Shown one piece after another: positions 31,299 through 42,059 of a DNA stretch of 64,000 nucleotides. The notes beneath the pieces are model-generated. The model searched no databases, was not told the DNA's origin, and saw nothing but the letters and a program-made list of their open reading frames with translations. Origin of the DNA: Bathynomus jamesi. Its lineage: Eukaryota > Arthropoda > Malacostraca > Isopoda > Cirolanidae. A program made the translations under genes and the position numbers. The stretch lies in contig JAJOZX010005797.1 in the NCBI GenBank assembly GCA_023014485.1, forward strand, positions 162,001-226,000, written 5' to 3'. The number at the start of each line of letters is the position of its first letter. Position 1 is the first letter of the stretch.

Positions 31299-31888
31299 CA
31301 GTGAGTCGGAGTCTAGTGCATTCTGAACACAAAATGTTTGATATTATTTGCATGTTGTTCGGGTTGATAATGTGGAAAAAAAAAAAACTTGCTTGGTCCT
31401 GGGTGGATTTAATACTTAAAAAAATGGTGTTTCTCACATTTCTTTAATAAATAAAATATTTGTATCCATGTATTATGCATGTTGCGACGTTACTTTCTGA
31501 AATATATTAAAATGTGGTATGATTAGCGCGTAAAATCGGTAGGCGGTAGAATAATCTTCAAATTGGTAGCCTATCGCCTAAATCGGTAGGGTTGGCAAGT
31601 ATGCAATATCACCGCAACACTTGGCGATTTGCTATAACCTTTTTCCCATTCAAAGCGTTACATCACTGACTATGATTGACAGGTTTCAATTTTTAAAGTA
31701 ACGGCTCATTCTATGCATTTATTGAACTTAGTAAGTCACGAAATTAACAAATCTACCAGAATGATGACAAAATTTCTTAACTTTCAAAGAGATTGTGGTT
31801 GTATAGTCTTCATATACAACCAGCTCCAACATTATGTTTACATGGAGTAATTTCTATATAACATTTGACTAAGATAGTTGAAAGTAAT
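31299..31888. other. Nothing recognised
   Basis: AT-rich; an A9 run near 31377. No element ends seen. Confidence 0.3.
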
Positions 31889-31897
31889 ATATATATA

Positions 31898-31930
<33 letters not shown>
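31889..31930. repeat. (TA)n microsatellite
   Basis: Alternating TA with one break, abutting the palindromic mariner element. Confidence 0.95.
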
Positions 31931-31931
<1 letters not shown>

Positions 31932-31932
<1 letters not shown>

Positions 31933-32352
31933 GTGTTTAAAAAAATGTTACTACTTATATGGCGCTAATATGTCATTGTTTACCACTTATAGTTTGTTTT
32001 TATTTTATTGGTTTATGTAAGTACGTGCGTGTTTTTTGCTTGTTTTTTAATAATAATGGTTTTTTTTTCAGGGATAGTGAGAGTGACTGAGTGAACCCCA
32101 TTCGATGGAAATGGCTACAAGGTTTACATTAGAGCAACGCTAATCTTCGTTGCTCTAATGTAAACCTTGTAGCCATTTCCATTGAATGGGGTTTACTCAT
32201 TAATAACTCACACAGCCGCTGAAAAAAACGACATTATTATTAAAAGCAAGCAAATAAACACGCAAATACTTACATAAAAAAAAACACTAACTAAAAGTGG
32301 TAAGCAATGACATGTTAGCGCCATATAAGTGGTAACATTTTTTGAAGCACCC
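31932..32352. mobile_element. Palindromic element made of two facing mariner 5' ends
   Basis: Two arms of about 207 bp face each other across an 8-base centre (about 32140-32147). The outer tips are GGTGTTTAAAAAAATG and the inverse GGTGCTTCAAAAAATG, followed by TTACYACTTATATGGCGC. Each arm ends, next to the centre, with a start codon and codons for MATRFTLEQ, a mariner transposase N-terminus. The structure is a head-to-head duplication of TIR, 5' UTR and start, with TA tracts on both sides. Confidence 0.85.
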
Positions 32353-32927
32353 TCTATATATATATATAACTGCCTATGTACTCTTTCGTATGCCTTTGAT
32401 AATGGCTGACAATTGAGGAAAGATGTATTAAGACTTCTTTCCCCTTAAATGACCAGTTATGGTCAAACTATAACTTTTGCTTTTCTTGTAGTTCACCGCA
32501 TATTTCTAGTTTGTACACTTTAATATTTCACAAAGAGTAAACAATATAGAACTGATCCATTACAATAAATTGTTAGGACAAATATATCATTTCTACTTTA
32601 GGTAAAAATGAATTCTGCACAAATTTGGTTGTCAACAAATGGTGAATACATTGAAATTTCAGCATGTCGTAATATCACTCATCCCTTAAAATTTATATCG
32701 AGATTAGAGTAGAGTATTTGCTACAAACATTCGCAATACTTACGTCTTCGAAATATCACAACTTGGCAATAGTCGCACTGCTTCTGAAATTTTGTTTAAA
32801 AACAGAACGTAATGTTTTTCACATTTATAGATCGTCATGCAAAACGGATTTCCTGTAACGCAAAGCTTCGTGGTTTAAGTATGAAACGGCTTCTATATGA
32901 CAGTGTGTATTCGCATAATGCATAGAC
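32353..32927. other. Nothing recognised
   Basis: Short TA tract at 32355-32366, then AT-rich sequence with no gene or inverted ends. Confidence 0.3.
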
Positions 32928-32982
32928 AACACACACACACACACACACCACACACACACACACACACACACCACACCAAACA

Positions 32983-33043
<61 letters not shown>
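32928..33043. repeat. (CA)n-(TA)n-(GA)n compound microsatellite
   Basis: CA to about 32981, TA at 32986-33012, GA at 33013-33043. The open frame across it is an artefact. Confidence 0.97.
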
Positions 33044-33045
<2 letters not shown>

Positions 33046-33279
33046 GAATCCGAATACAGATTTAAGGGTCACTTTATATACAATAAGTATACTGTAGAAT
33101 GGATTTGGATTTGGATTAAAAAATTGCAGGGTTCACTGATTGTTTCCTGTTTTCGACGTAATACAACGTTTTGTCGAACAAATAAAAATAAAATTTTCTT
33201 CCTGTCAAGTAAATTAACGTAATGTGGGGAACCAACTTCAAATAGAAAAAAGTGATAAATACATGTAATCATAGTATCT

Positions 33280-33590
33280 ATCAAGTGGGATAGATCTAAA
33301 GCGCTCGTTAAATACAGAGATATAATTGAAAGGAATATTCTAGAATGTGTATTTATCCATTTTAAAAATAATTTCAATAACAGTGCGGGAATGTATAAAA
33401 TTGACAATATCCTGTTAAAATATCTTTTGCGTCTAATTAACTCTTGTTAATCATGTAGTAATCTTTTTGTTTTTCTGTCCTGTTGAATATATTTTTGTCA
33501 TCTCGCCTTTTCCCTTCATTCCCTGACGAGATGTACTTCTGAATACACGAAAGACCTTGGAATTTTTTTCTTTTTCCTTGTGGGTTTGCA
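33280..33590 (+). mobile_element. Penelope-like retroelement 3' relic
   Basis: The plus strand has an open stretch of about 56 codons (KWDRSKALVKYRDIIERN, then FNNSAGMYKIDNILL) ending at a TAA near 33451. This resembles the end of the GIY-YIG endonuclease region of Penelope-like elements, which often have a SG(M/L)Y-(K/N)-(I/L)D block. It is followed by CCCTGACGAGATGTACTTC and ATACACGAAAGACCTTGG, which occur inverted at 13468-13592. The family call rests on these short motifs. Confidence 0.5.
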
Positions 33591-33591
33591 T

Positions 33592-33592
<1 letters not shown>

Positions 33593-33622
<30 letters not shown>

Positions 33623-33713
33623 CCTTTCAAATGTTCTGTGCGACGATTCCTCATTTCACGAAAGGTCAAGCTTGTCGCCCCCATTCTCAACTTGGCCTGG
33701 TGAAGTGTATATA

Positions 33714-33758
<45 letters not shown>

Positions 33759-33765
33759 CGCTGAA
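33593..33765. repeat. (TA)n and (GT)n microsatellites
   Basis: TA at 33593-33619 and 33710-33724, GT at 33726-33754. Confidence 0.95.
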
Positions 33766-33992
33766 ACGAAGATAAGATAGAATTAAGGAGCTTTAAGGAA
33801 AGGTCATATATCTTGTAGATATTGTTTTCTTGTCAAATAATGTTATTTGGTAAATATTTGTTGTTGTGTGGCTCTGTCGCAAAAAATATGAATAATTCGT
33901 ATTCCATTCTTAATTTCCTCATATAAATAACATCGTTCACATACCGCAATATATTTTCTAATTAAACATTCTTTTCCTAGTTAATGAACTAT

Positions 33993-34196
33993 ACAGTGTG
34001 ATCCCAAAGTCACGATCGTGTGAAATATATTTATTTTTCAATTCTTACGAAAGGATTTTAAGAAATGCAAAACCCGCATCAACAATTCCTGTATATGGTT
34101 CCATCATGCGTTTGTGACACGTTTAATTTTGATTGTTACGTTACGAGCTACGTTAGATCAAAGACAATCCAATCGTGACTTCTGGACCACCCTGTA
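33993..34196. mobile_element. About 200-bp Tc1/mariner-type MITE
   Basis: ACAGTGTGATCCCAAAGTCAC at the left is a near-inverse of GTGACTTCTGGACCACCCTGT at the right, with TA at both edges. There is no coding sequence inside. Confidence 0.75.
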
Positions 34197-34224
34197 TACA
34201 GTTCATTCTCCCGAAGATTAGGTT

Positions 34225-34560
34225 GTTTATGTTGAAGTGTCTTCTGTGTCTGTCATTATACATTTCAATAGTATGGTACAGTTTTGGTTGCCCTGTATGA
34301 ATGACGATATAGAAATATTAGAAAGGGTTGATTGAGTGCCTCGCGACAAAGTTTATTCTAATATTACGTGGTAAACCATAATAAGAAAGAGATTGAGAGA
34401 ACTGAATTTGAGTACATTTGAACTCTGTATTTCAGAGGCGAACTAATCCAGTTTGTTTAAAATTTTAATCGATTTGACGATGAAAATTATGAGAATTCAT
34501 TTGATTTTGAGTAGACGATAGGAATGTTAGGAGAAATAATGATTTTAAGAAAGTGGCGAC
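34225..34560 (+). mobile_element. CR1/L2-like LINE 3' coding relic
   Basis: Pieces in changing frames match the region after the reverse transcriptase: VQFWLPCMNDDIEILERV, RLRELNLSTFEL and FNRFDDENYENSFDF. Several stops and frame changes are present. A different family from the LINE at 47750. Confidence 0.65.
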
Positions 34561-36017
34561 AAACGGTCTCTCACCACAATGGCCTCGGCACTCATCAGAG
34601 AAATGATGCACAATGAATTAATGATTTCTTGCATAAGTAAAGAAGAAAATTCCTTAAGAAAAATCGTTGATGTATATTAGATTAAGTAATTTAGTGTATC
34701 ACGTTATTCTTCCATTTTCCACTGTCCTCTAATGCGTAACTGGGTACACGATAAGTGTTCGCATGGTGTGAATTGTCGTGTATTGGTTTTTTTAATAAAG
34801 ATAAAGCTAATCATGTCTAATAAGAATTTAAGAATGTTTTGTTTATAAGAATTTAATAATGTTTTGTTTGAAATTGAAAATATAAAAGACTAATTGGCAA
34901 CGCTGAAATGTGTCGAAGCTGGAGGCTGAAAAATGCCCATTTTGGTAATTGAGTCTCGGGCGGGGGTTTGCCCCAATTAGGTGTTTTTCGTATTAGAATA
35001 TTAGTGTTTATTTAAAATATTTAATTGTGTCTCTCTCCGCGATTAAAGGTTAATGATAGTTCGCACTCGTGTTCCCCCGTTTGTCCAATTGTTTCGGCAC
35101 AAATAAAACGTCATTAAATAGTAAATAATAGTATGTAATTATCCCCGGTCCCTTCTTTGTTCGAAATCATAATGCCGGCCATGGCTACCCGTCTGCCTGT
35201 GGTTATAAAGTACAGTGAAGCGAGTGTAAAGAGAAGAAAAAACAATGATAAGAGGAAAGTAGTAAAATAAAGTAAAGTAAAAGAACGAATAAAACAATGA
35301 ATTGAATGAGGTACACGACATTTTTGGTGGCTAGCGGTGCTTCCTATTAAATTAAAATAACGGCATTCCCACGTCTTCTGTAAGAGCCTTATATTTCAGC
35401 CAAATACATTGCTACCCGTTTTATTGTATTTATAAAATTAGTAGATATTCTGTTTCGGTAAATTAAACAGTAAAATGCATTGTGTACCTCATTTGCAAGC
35501 AAATTCCGATTCCCATTCCTTAAAAATTCGTTGTATCTATAGTGCAAAATGGCGTGCAACATTTTCAAAATTTTAATGGAGTCTGATTCTGCTTCAACCC
35601 TTCGACTCAGTTTATTCTTGGAGTCAAAATTTTTTCGTCGTTTCTTCTCATAGCATCGTCATCATTTCGTTTTCTTCAGATTTCGTTTTCTTCAGTCGTG
35701 GAAAGACTTATTTAAAATTTAGAAATCCCGTCCGATGGCTCATTTCTTTTTTTATCTCTTCAACTTTTATTACTCTTTATACAGCCTACCTATTTTGTGT
35801 TTAAAAATTTTTTGTGTTTACATTTTCGGAATTAATAATATTTGTGATAATAATAATAATAATAACACAGTTTCACAAATTCAAACTTTTATTCTTGCCC
35901 TAACTTGAAAATAGCTGCTTTTGGTCAATTTTAATGCGCTGAATTCAAATCTGCAAATAAAACTGTTGTATCACCCACCATTTTTTTAGAGAATCATAAA
36001 AGACATTTTAACACAAC
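34561..36017. other. Nothing recognised
   Basis: AT-rich sequence without identifiable gene or element. An (ATA)n run lies near 35848-35867. Confidence 0.3.
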
Positions 36018-36155
36018 AATTTAGGTTAGAACTAAAAGTGAAATTTTTTAATATTAATTTTTAATTTTTATCTGATACACAAAAATTTAAATTAAAAACT
36101 AAAAATTAAAAATTAATATTTAAAAATTTCACTTTTAAGTTCTAACCTAAATTGT
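36018..36155. repeat. 138-bp foldback
   Basis: AATTTAGGTTAGAACT...AAAGTGAAATTTTT on the left is the inverse of AAAATTTCACTTTTAAGTTCTAACCTAAATT on the right. The centre is AT-rich around TTTATCTGATAC. Probably a small MITE. Confidence 0.75.
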
Positions 36156-36162
36156 AGTGTTA

Positions 36163-36478
36163 AATTTATACCAAGGCAGAAATCAGTGTTTATCAGTGTA
36201 ATGCACACTGGGGGAAGGGGTTCATGGACATTAGGAGCAATGAAAAGGTTAAAAATGCTTCCTGTTTGCCTTGCGTTTATGACTTGCATCGGGAGTCTCG
36301 CTGATTAAGGACCAGCAGTAGTTAGCCAGCATATTTGGGTTCCACTTTCCTGCATATCCTTTTCCCATGCTAGTGGGTGATGGAACAATATGAATAAGAT
36401 TTTTTAAATCAGCACATGCGAAAACATAAAAATCAGCTGAATTTATACCAAGGCAAAAATCAGTGTTTATCAGGGTAA
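36163..36478. repeat. Direct repeat pair bounding about 235 bp
   Basis: AATTTATACCAAGGCAGAAATCAGTGTTTATCAG (from about 36166) recurs as AATTTATACCAAGGCAAAAATCAGTGTTTATCAG (from about 36439). No coding sequence lies between them. It could be a solo-LTR-like or tandem structure. Confidence 0.55.
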
Positions 36479-36633
36479 TTAGTAAATAAATTTCACACTT
36501 ACTTATATGAATTAAATTAATTTAGTTGCAATGAAATTGTTACATGCATTTTTATACGGTAGGTCTACAAGGTTGGAACGTATATGTAACGCATTTCTAG
36601 GTGTGTGTGTGTATATGTATATATATATATATA

Positions 36634-37720
36634 CAGGATGTCCCATAAGTCCGGCATCATAGGAAAAATAATAAAAAAAGGCAAAACAAAAGCTTTTATT
36701 TACAGAACGTGCTCAATATGTCCACCATTGTTTTCAATACACAAATTCAGACGTGATACCCAGTCAGCAAACACACGGTGAATGATGTCAGGAGTAATGG
36801 TGTTACATGCCCCAATAATACGCTGCCGCAAATGTTCAACACTCCTAATTTTCTCTGCGTATACCAGCGCTTTCAAGTGGCCCCAGAGATGAAAATCTAG
36901 TGGCGTGAGATCCGAGCTTCTAGCTGGCCATTCCACAGGCCCTCGACGTCCTATCCAATGACCAGGGAATTGTTGGTACAGGTATTCCCTTACTTGGGTG
37001 CTGTAATGTGCAGGAGCGCCGTCTTGCTGGAACCATGTTGGGAAATTTCCTTCTTCGTTCAAGACACTGAGAAATGCTTCTTCCTTGAGCATACGTAGGT
37101 AGGTGCCTATGATGCGATCCTTCCAAATGCCACACCATACCATCACCTGAGATGCACTTTGTTCCTTTGAAGAGGTATACCAGTGAGGGTTGTTTTGAGA
37201 CCAGTAGCGGGTGTTCTGTCGATTTACCTCACCATTCCCATAAAAAACAGCCTCGTCACTGAACAGAATGGTGGACGGGAAATTGACATCCCGAGCATAT
37301 TGTTCCGTAGCCCATTCACAAAATTCCATCCGCCGGTCGGGATCATCTTCGCTTAATTTCTGTAGGATCTGAAGTTTATATGGATGCCATTTGTGAGCCT
37401 GAAGAATGCGATGAATGCTACTTTTCGACACTCCTGTCTCTGCGGACAATCGCCGAAGAGACTTATTGGGACTTCTGTTAAAATGAGCCAGGACAGCAGT
37501 CGCTGTATCATCGTCAGTGGACCTCCTTGAAGGTCCACTGCGTGGTTTATCTTCTATGGATCCTGTTTCCTTAAACTTTGCGACAAGTCTGCTAACACAA
37601 CTCTGTGTTATTGGCTCGCGGTCTGGATGCAGTCTGTTAAATTCAGCAGCGGCCTCTCTTTGACTCCGATTTCCCATGAGTAGAATTATCTGGATTCGTT
37701 CGACTGGATGTATATAATTA
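36634..37720 (-). mobile_element. DD41D mariner with one visible TIR
   Basis: The 3' end at 36634 has the tip CAGGATGTCCCATAAGTCC after a (TA)n tract. I cannot find its inverse beyond 37720, so the 5' end is truncated or diverged. It encodes the long transposase below. Confidence 0.75.
36700..37677 (-). CDS. Tc1/mariner-superfamily transposase (DD41D), nearly complete
   Basis: This frame of 325 codons starts at ATG 37677 and stops at TAA 36700-36702 with no interruption. It has an N-terminal double helix-turn-helix (SQREAAAEFNRLHP, CVSRLVAKFKETGS), the linker RSGPSRRS, then the catalytic core: D in LFSDEAVF, D in WFQQDGAPAH and D in LTPLDFHLW, with 41 residues between the last two. The spacing is that of rosa-like elements. 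Upstream of the ATG the frame stays open for ten or more codons (VERIQIILL) that match the usual N-terminus of this group, but the expected Met codon is missing. The gene has probably lost its original start, with the internal ATG only a nominal one. Confidence 0.88.
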   Translation of the reverse strand: MGNRSQREAAAEFNRLHPDREPITQSCVSRLVAKFKETGSIEDKPRSGPSRRSTDDDTATAVLAHFNRSPNKSLRRLSAETGVSKSSIHRILQAHKWHPYKLQILQKLSEDDPDRRMEFCEWATEQYARDVNFPSTILFSDEAVFYGNGEVNRQNTRYWSQNNPHWYTSSKEQSASQVMVWCGIWKDRIIGTYLRMLKEEAFLSVLNEEGNFPTWFQQDGAPAHYSTQVREYLYQQFPGHWIGRRGPVEWPARSSDLTPLDFHLWGHLKALVYAEKIRSVEHLRQRIIGACNTITPDIIHRVFADWVSRLNLCIENNGGHIEHVL

Positions 37721-39539
37721 AGGATGTCAAGCTACACATGAACATCATATGTGTATAATTTTAAGATAGATGTATAATTTTAAGGTAGATAAGTGTAATT
37801 TTAAGGTTTTTGTTCAAAGTCTAAAAATAATGGTTAAAGACACTAATTTATACTGGGTCGATTCGGACTGCTTGAGTTTATTTTTCTTGCCGTATATAAA
37901 TTGTGTGAGAAAATTTGTTTATTTGAAATACAGGAATTGTTTTAGTAAATTCTTTTGATAACTTAATTTCGGTTCTTTGATTTTTTTTTTTATATACATT
38001 CATTTTATTTTATAGGTGGGCTGATTTTTGTTGTCTATTTTTCGTTCTTTCATGAGTTTTGATGAAATTCCAGGTGATATTTTGTATGGATAGGCTGATT
38101 AAATTTCTTTTTTATTCTGAAATTAGATTTATTGTGATAAGGAGTGTTTTTGCTTAACATTTTAATTTGCGTATAAATAATGAAAAATGTTTTTTTTACC
38201 TTCGTGCGTTTGCATAGAAAATATTACAAAATTATTTCATGATGTAATGCAGTTTGATTCGGTTAGGAATATTTTTATAGAGGTTCGCTTGCAACAAAAA
38301 GTAGGTTGCGCTGTATTTTTGGGTTCATAATATCTGTTCTTATTTATAATAAAGATGAAAATTTGTATTTAGTTTCACTTGGAAACGATAAATTACTGGA
38401 ATTCCTGTGATTTACAAACCATGCTGGGTTTCGTGTTGAGGGAGAGAGTTGTCTCTCAGATGTCATTTTGTGAATTATGAGTTTTTGCCTGTGAAATTTA
38501 GCGTTTGAGGTTGGAATTAATGTATTAAATTAATTTTCGGTATTAATATTTAAATTTTTGTTATTTAATGATTATGTTTTGGAAACTGTTATTTTTTTAA
38601 AATTCATTTGAGTTTACTCGTGCAGTTGGAGCTCTAGATTGATTGCTGACCGGAAATGGAGCATTTTTAGATCACCAGTAACGTTTTTGTGGTATCTTTA
38701 TCCGCTCCCCACAAAGTGTAAGATGGTTCATTGTTATTGGGAGTTGATGACGTGAAGTTTCAGGTTTTCATTTTTATCTTTTGTATTTAAATGTATCAAT
38801 GTAATTTCTGAAGGTAGTTTGAATAATAATATTTTTTAAATTATAATAACGGTTACTATGTATGGGCGCGTTCATATTTATACTGTGCAGTATTGTTTCG
38901 TTGCGTTTCATAATTTTTTTTATTATCTTCTCCGATATAACTGCCATAAATGATCTTATTGGTAGCTAGGCTGTGATTAAAGTTTCGCGAAATTCTGTAA
39001 AATTGTCATATGTTTCCGTAAATTTGGCCAGAGCAAATTATAGTTATTGTTTCGAAGTGAAGTGTTGAGAAAATTCTGTAAATTAAATGTAAAAAGCCCC
39101 AAAAGGATTAAGACTAAAGAGAGGTAAAAATTAAACTCTTCATGTCTACACCCATGTACGCGCAGCCATCACGCCAGCAGTGATGAAATGCTTTTACAGA
39201 AAAGGGGTGGAAACGGGAATTAAGAACCGAAGTCAGATTTTCTACACCATGCGCTCACACTTCATTTACACATCCAGCCCACCAACAGAAGGAAGAGAAA
39301 ACAAAAAGAAATAAGGACGTTAACTTTACCTCACCTAATCCATGCCATCCATTTTTTTGAGTTCTTTGTTTATTAGGTGAATATTAGGGTGATTTGTACT
39401 TATTGATCTTGTTTATTTGTTGCTGTACTTCATCTCTCGCAAAACTTATGGTCTCTGAGGAATGGTCACCGTCATAAGTAATCCAGGGATTTGGTACTTT
39501 AGTAAGTCTTCTTCCGTTAAGTCTTCTTGCATTTGATAG
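37721..39539. other. Nothing recognised
   Basis: T-rich sequence without identifiable gene or element; no splice-flanked open frame of note. Confidence 0.3.
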
Positions 39540-39949
39540 ATACAGAAAGTACAACACAAAAAGTATTACCCAATCAACAAGAGCCTTAGAAGACAGCAGA
39601 GTGTAAAGACGTACGATACCGGTTTATTTCTTCCTGAAAGTGCACTTTTTTGAGGTACATTCAAAGTACATCTTTCCAGTGATTTTCTGAAATTGGTTTT
39701 CTTAAATACACCTCCATCAGAAATTCGACCTTGACATCCAATGTTCACATAAAAAATTTGTAATGAGCATTTACAACAGCAAACATGACGATGCTGAAAA
39801 ACTCCTTATAATTGAAAAGTCACTTCCATTAAAAGTCGGTGCCTGTAAGGTAATGTGCTTTCTATCCATGGAGCTTACACATTTCGGAAATTCCACAACT
39901 AGTTGTAATCATTTGCAATAGCTTTCTATTCGTCTTCGGTTGTTGGTAT
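39540..39949 (-). pseudogene. Harbinger transposase exon 2 (catalytic), degraded
   Basis: The minus strand enters through TTTTATCGTTTCAG (AG at 39950-39951). The sequence then corresponds, with stops and shifts, to the catalytic domain. It has SSMDRKHIT-like residues around the first Asp (usual GSMDGKHIT) near 39860 and, in an open frame, NIGCQGRISDGGVF with the second Asp near 39715, followed by NKPVSYVFTL. The last catalytic Glu region is not recognisable. At least one Trp codon has become a stop. Confidence 0.8.
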
Positions 39950-40229
39950 CTGAAACGATAAAATTGATTATTTATTGTTTATATTAAAGAAATTATTATA
40001 AATGTTCAAAATATTATTAGAAATATTAGGAAAAGATTATAAATATTAGAAAAGATTAGAAATAATAATAGAAATATTGAATGTTATTTGAAATAATATA
40101 ACAAAAATATTGGAAAAATTATTATTTTTTAATTTTATCCAACTCTTAATCGATTCGTTTGTCATTTTGTTGCAGTTGGAGGGCGATGTAACCTCGTCTG
40201 AAAATGAAAAAGTACAAGGAGAGGAATAG

Positions 40230-40792
40230 ATGGGGAACAGCAAAAAACAAGACAATATCGGGGAACAACACGGACAGTCATCGCAACCACGACCACTCCA
40301 ATCCGTGCTCAACGCTTGTGAGAAAGAAGAAGTGAAAAAAATCCGTCTCCCACGAAAAAGAAAATAGGGAAACAAGTCTCAAAGAGGAAATACGATTGGA
40401 TGGCTGAGGAGGCCTATCAAGTTATGAAATCAATGCAGCAGCGGAATGGAGAAAGGGATACATATCAAATTTTCGGTGAACATATTGCCTGCAAACTTAG
40501 AAAATTCCCCACACAATACGCTCCAACTACAGTTGAACACCATATAAATAACATCATTTACCAAGCAGAACTAGGGTATTACGATCATCCTCCAGGATAC
40601 CCAATCCAGGCACATCATTCACAGACGCCTTCATCTGCGACCTCTTCTTTACCAACCCAGGCACATTATTCACAGACGCCCTTACCTGTAACCTGCCCAC
40701 CACAAACTGATGATCCTGATATCAGTTTTGTACAAGAATTAAAAGCGCCAAGTCCTCTTTTTGACCTTTTCCAAAATTTGGAAAGGGCATAG
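40230..40792 (+). pseudogene. Harbinger accessory DNA-binding protein (MADF/Myb-like), one frameshift
   Basis: Starts at ATG 40230 (MGNSKKQDN) and shifts frame near 40335-40345, where seven A's occur. It then continues open through KRKYDWMAEEAYQVMKSM, YQIFGEHIACKLRKF and HHINNIIYQAEL to a TAG at 40790-40792. The C-terminus has a tandem PTQAHYSQTP-type repeat and ends LFDLFQNLERA. Accessory proteins of this kind help nuclear import and DNA binding of Harbinger transposase. AATAAA follows at 40928. It lies entirely within the transposase intron on the opposite strand. Confidence 0.75.
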
Positions 40793-40978
40793 TTCCCTAC
40801 TTTGTCTTTTCATCCGTCTGTTGGATCAATGTTCACCAAATATTTGATTGGTTGTTTTTTAATATGTACTGAAATGTTTGTTCTTACATATTGTTTGTAA
40901 ACTTTCATGTGTATATTTGATACTTCAATAAAATTTTGTACAAAATTATGATTTTCTAGGTTACGAAAAAGTTCTTAC

Positions 40979-41420
40979 CTTCACATAATCATTGAGAGCA
41001 GCGATCAGTGCCTCACAAACTTCTGGTATTATCTTCGATATGGACTGCTTTGATATTTTGAACATGTACATAAGGGTGCTGAATGGATCACCTGTCCCTA
41101 GAAATCGCAAAGTCAATGCCAGTCTTTCCGTGATCGGTATTGCCTTTCTATAATTGCTGTCCATTTTGCTAATTTGCGGTCCAATTTTCTGAAGTAAATA
41201 TCCGAAATCTGTGCCGGACATCCTAGCAAAATTTTTAAAGCTTCATTGAACCGTGCTTCTGAGGTCAACGGGTCGATATCGTCACAAATTAGGGCTTCAG
41301 TCAGATCACCCCCACTGTAGTTTTTTCTACTTTGTAAGGTCAGACGCACCCAAAATCGGCGGCGGTGCCAATGCCTTTCTCTACACAATAATATAACTGC
41401 CGCGGCTGCTGCTATAACTA
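40979..41420 (-). pseudogene. Harbinger transposase exon 1
   Basis: Two frames joined by a shift near 41215 give an N-terminus RHWHRRRFWVRLTL, a FKNFARMSGTDF-like block and ITERLALTLRFLGTGD, MFKISKQSISKIIPEVCEAL, the helix-turn-helix of Harbinger transposases. It ends at AAG before GTAAGAAC, a strong 5' splice site (GT at 40977-40978 on the minus strand). No clear ATG is seen. Confidence 0.82.
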
Positions 41421-41564
41421 CATCACCACTCTCCGTTGTCAACTAAACTGACGTGTGGACATGTGTGATTTTTTCAACGTTGTTGCTAATAGTGCTGACA
41501 GCTGTTATCCAAAATGTTGACAACAATGTTGCGTTGGTGTGGACACGCCTTAAGGCGTCATCGA

Positions 41565-41728
41565 GTTTTCAGTTGGATTGTCAAAATCCATTTAGTCTAT
41601 TAGAAACTATAGATAACGAAAATGAAACGGTTTTGATAGGTTCATCCATTGTCTGCGTCCTATTGGAATAAATGTTCTATACAATCGCCTTCGTCTTCAT
41701 CTTCCTGTGTAAACTCGTTTCCCAGAAA
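41565..41728. repeat. Harbinger-related dispersed repeat, copy 2
   Basis: Matches 2892-3106 with a few changes but lacks the 35-bp internal duplication. It sits directly 5' of the duplicated transposase piece. Confidence 0.75.
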
Positions 41729-42059
41729 CATCCTAGCAAAATTTTTAAAGCTTCCATTGAACCGTGCTTCTGAGGTCAACGGATCGATATCGTCACAATT
41801 TAGGTCTTCAGTCAGATATCGTCGATATCGTCACAATTCCTCCGTCGAATTTTATTAGTAAACACCTTCTCAAGTTCGAGCTACTCACCACAAGCTGCCG
41901 AAGGTTTATCACAAAATGCCACAAACTTGTACCAGCGTTACAAACAGTCACGAAAAACTTTGGGGGCTTTCTCACTGAGTCGGATTTCATGTGTTTACGT
42001 TTGGAAGAAAATAACCATTTCTCACCACGTCAACGAAGTATTTTCTCAAGCCTTTAAGG

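Larger units (their letters stand above)
39540..41835 (-). mobile_element. PIF/Harbinger element, decayed
   Basis: It contains a two-exon transposase relic on the minus strand and a DNA-binding accessory gene on the plus strand inside the intron. At the transposase 5' side a second partial copy lies in the same orientation (41727-41835 repeats 41219-41310). Terminal inverted repeats were not identified. Confidence 0.8.

Noticed and set aside
32897..33097. Open frame with His/Thr and Ile/Tyr runs
   Set aside because: Product of the CA/TA/GA microsatellite.
35139..35321. Small minus-strand frame near 35.2 kb
   Set aside because: No homology, low-complexity Phe/Tyr composition from T-rich DNA.
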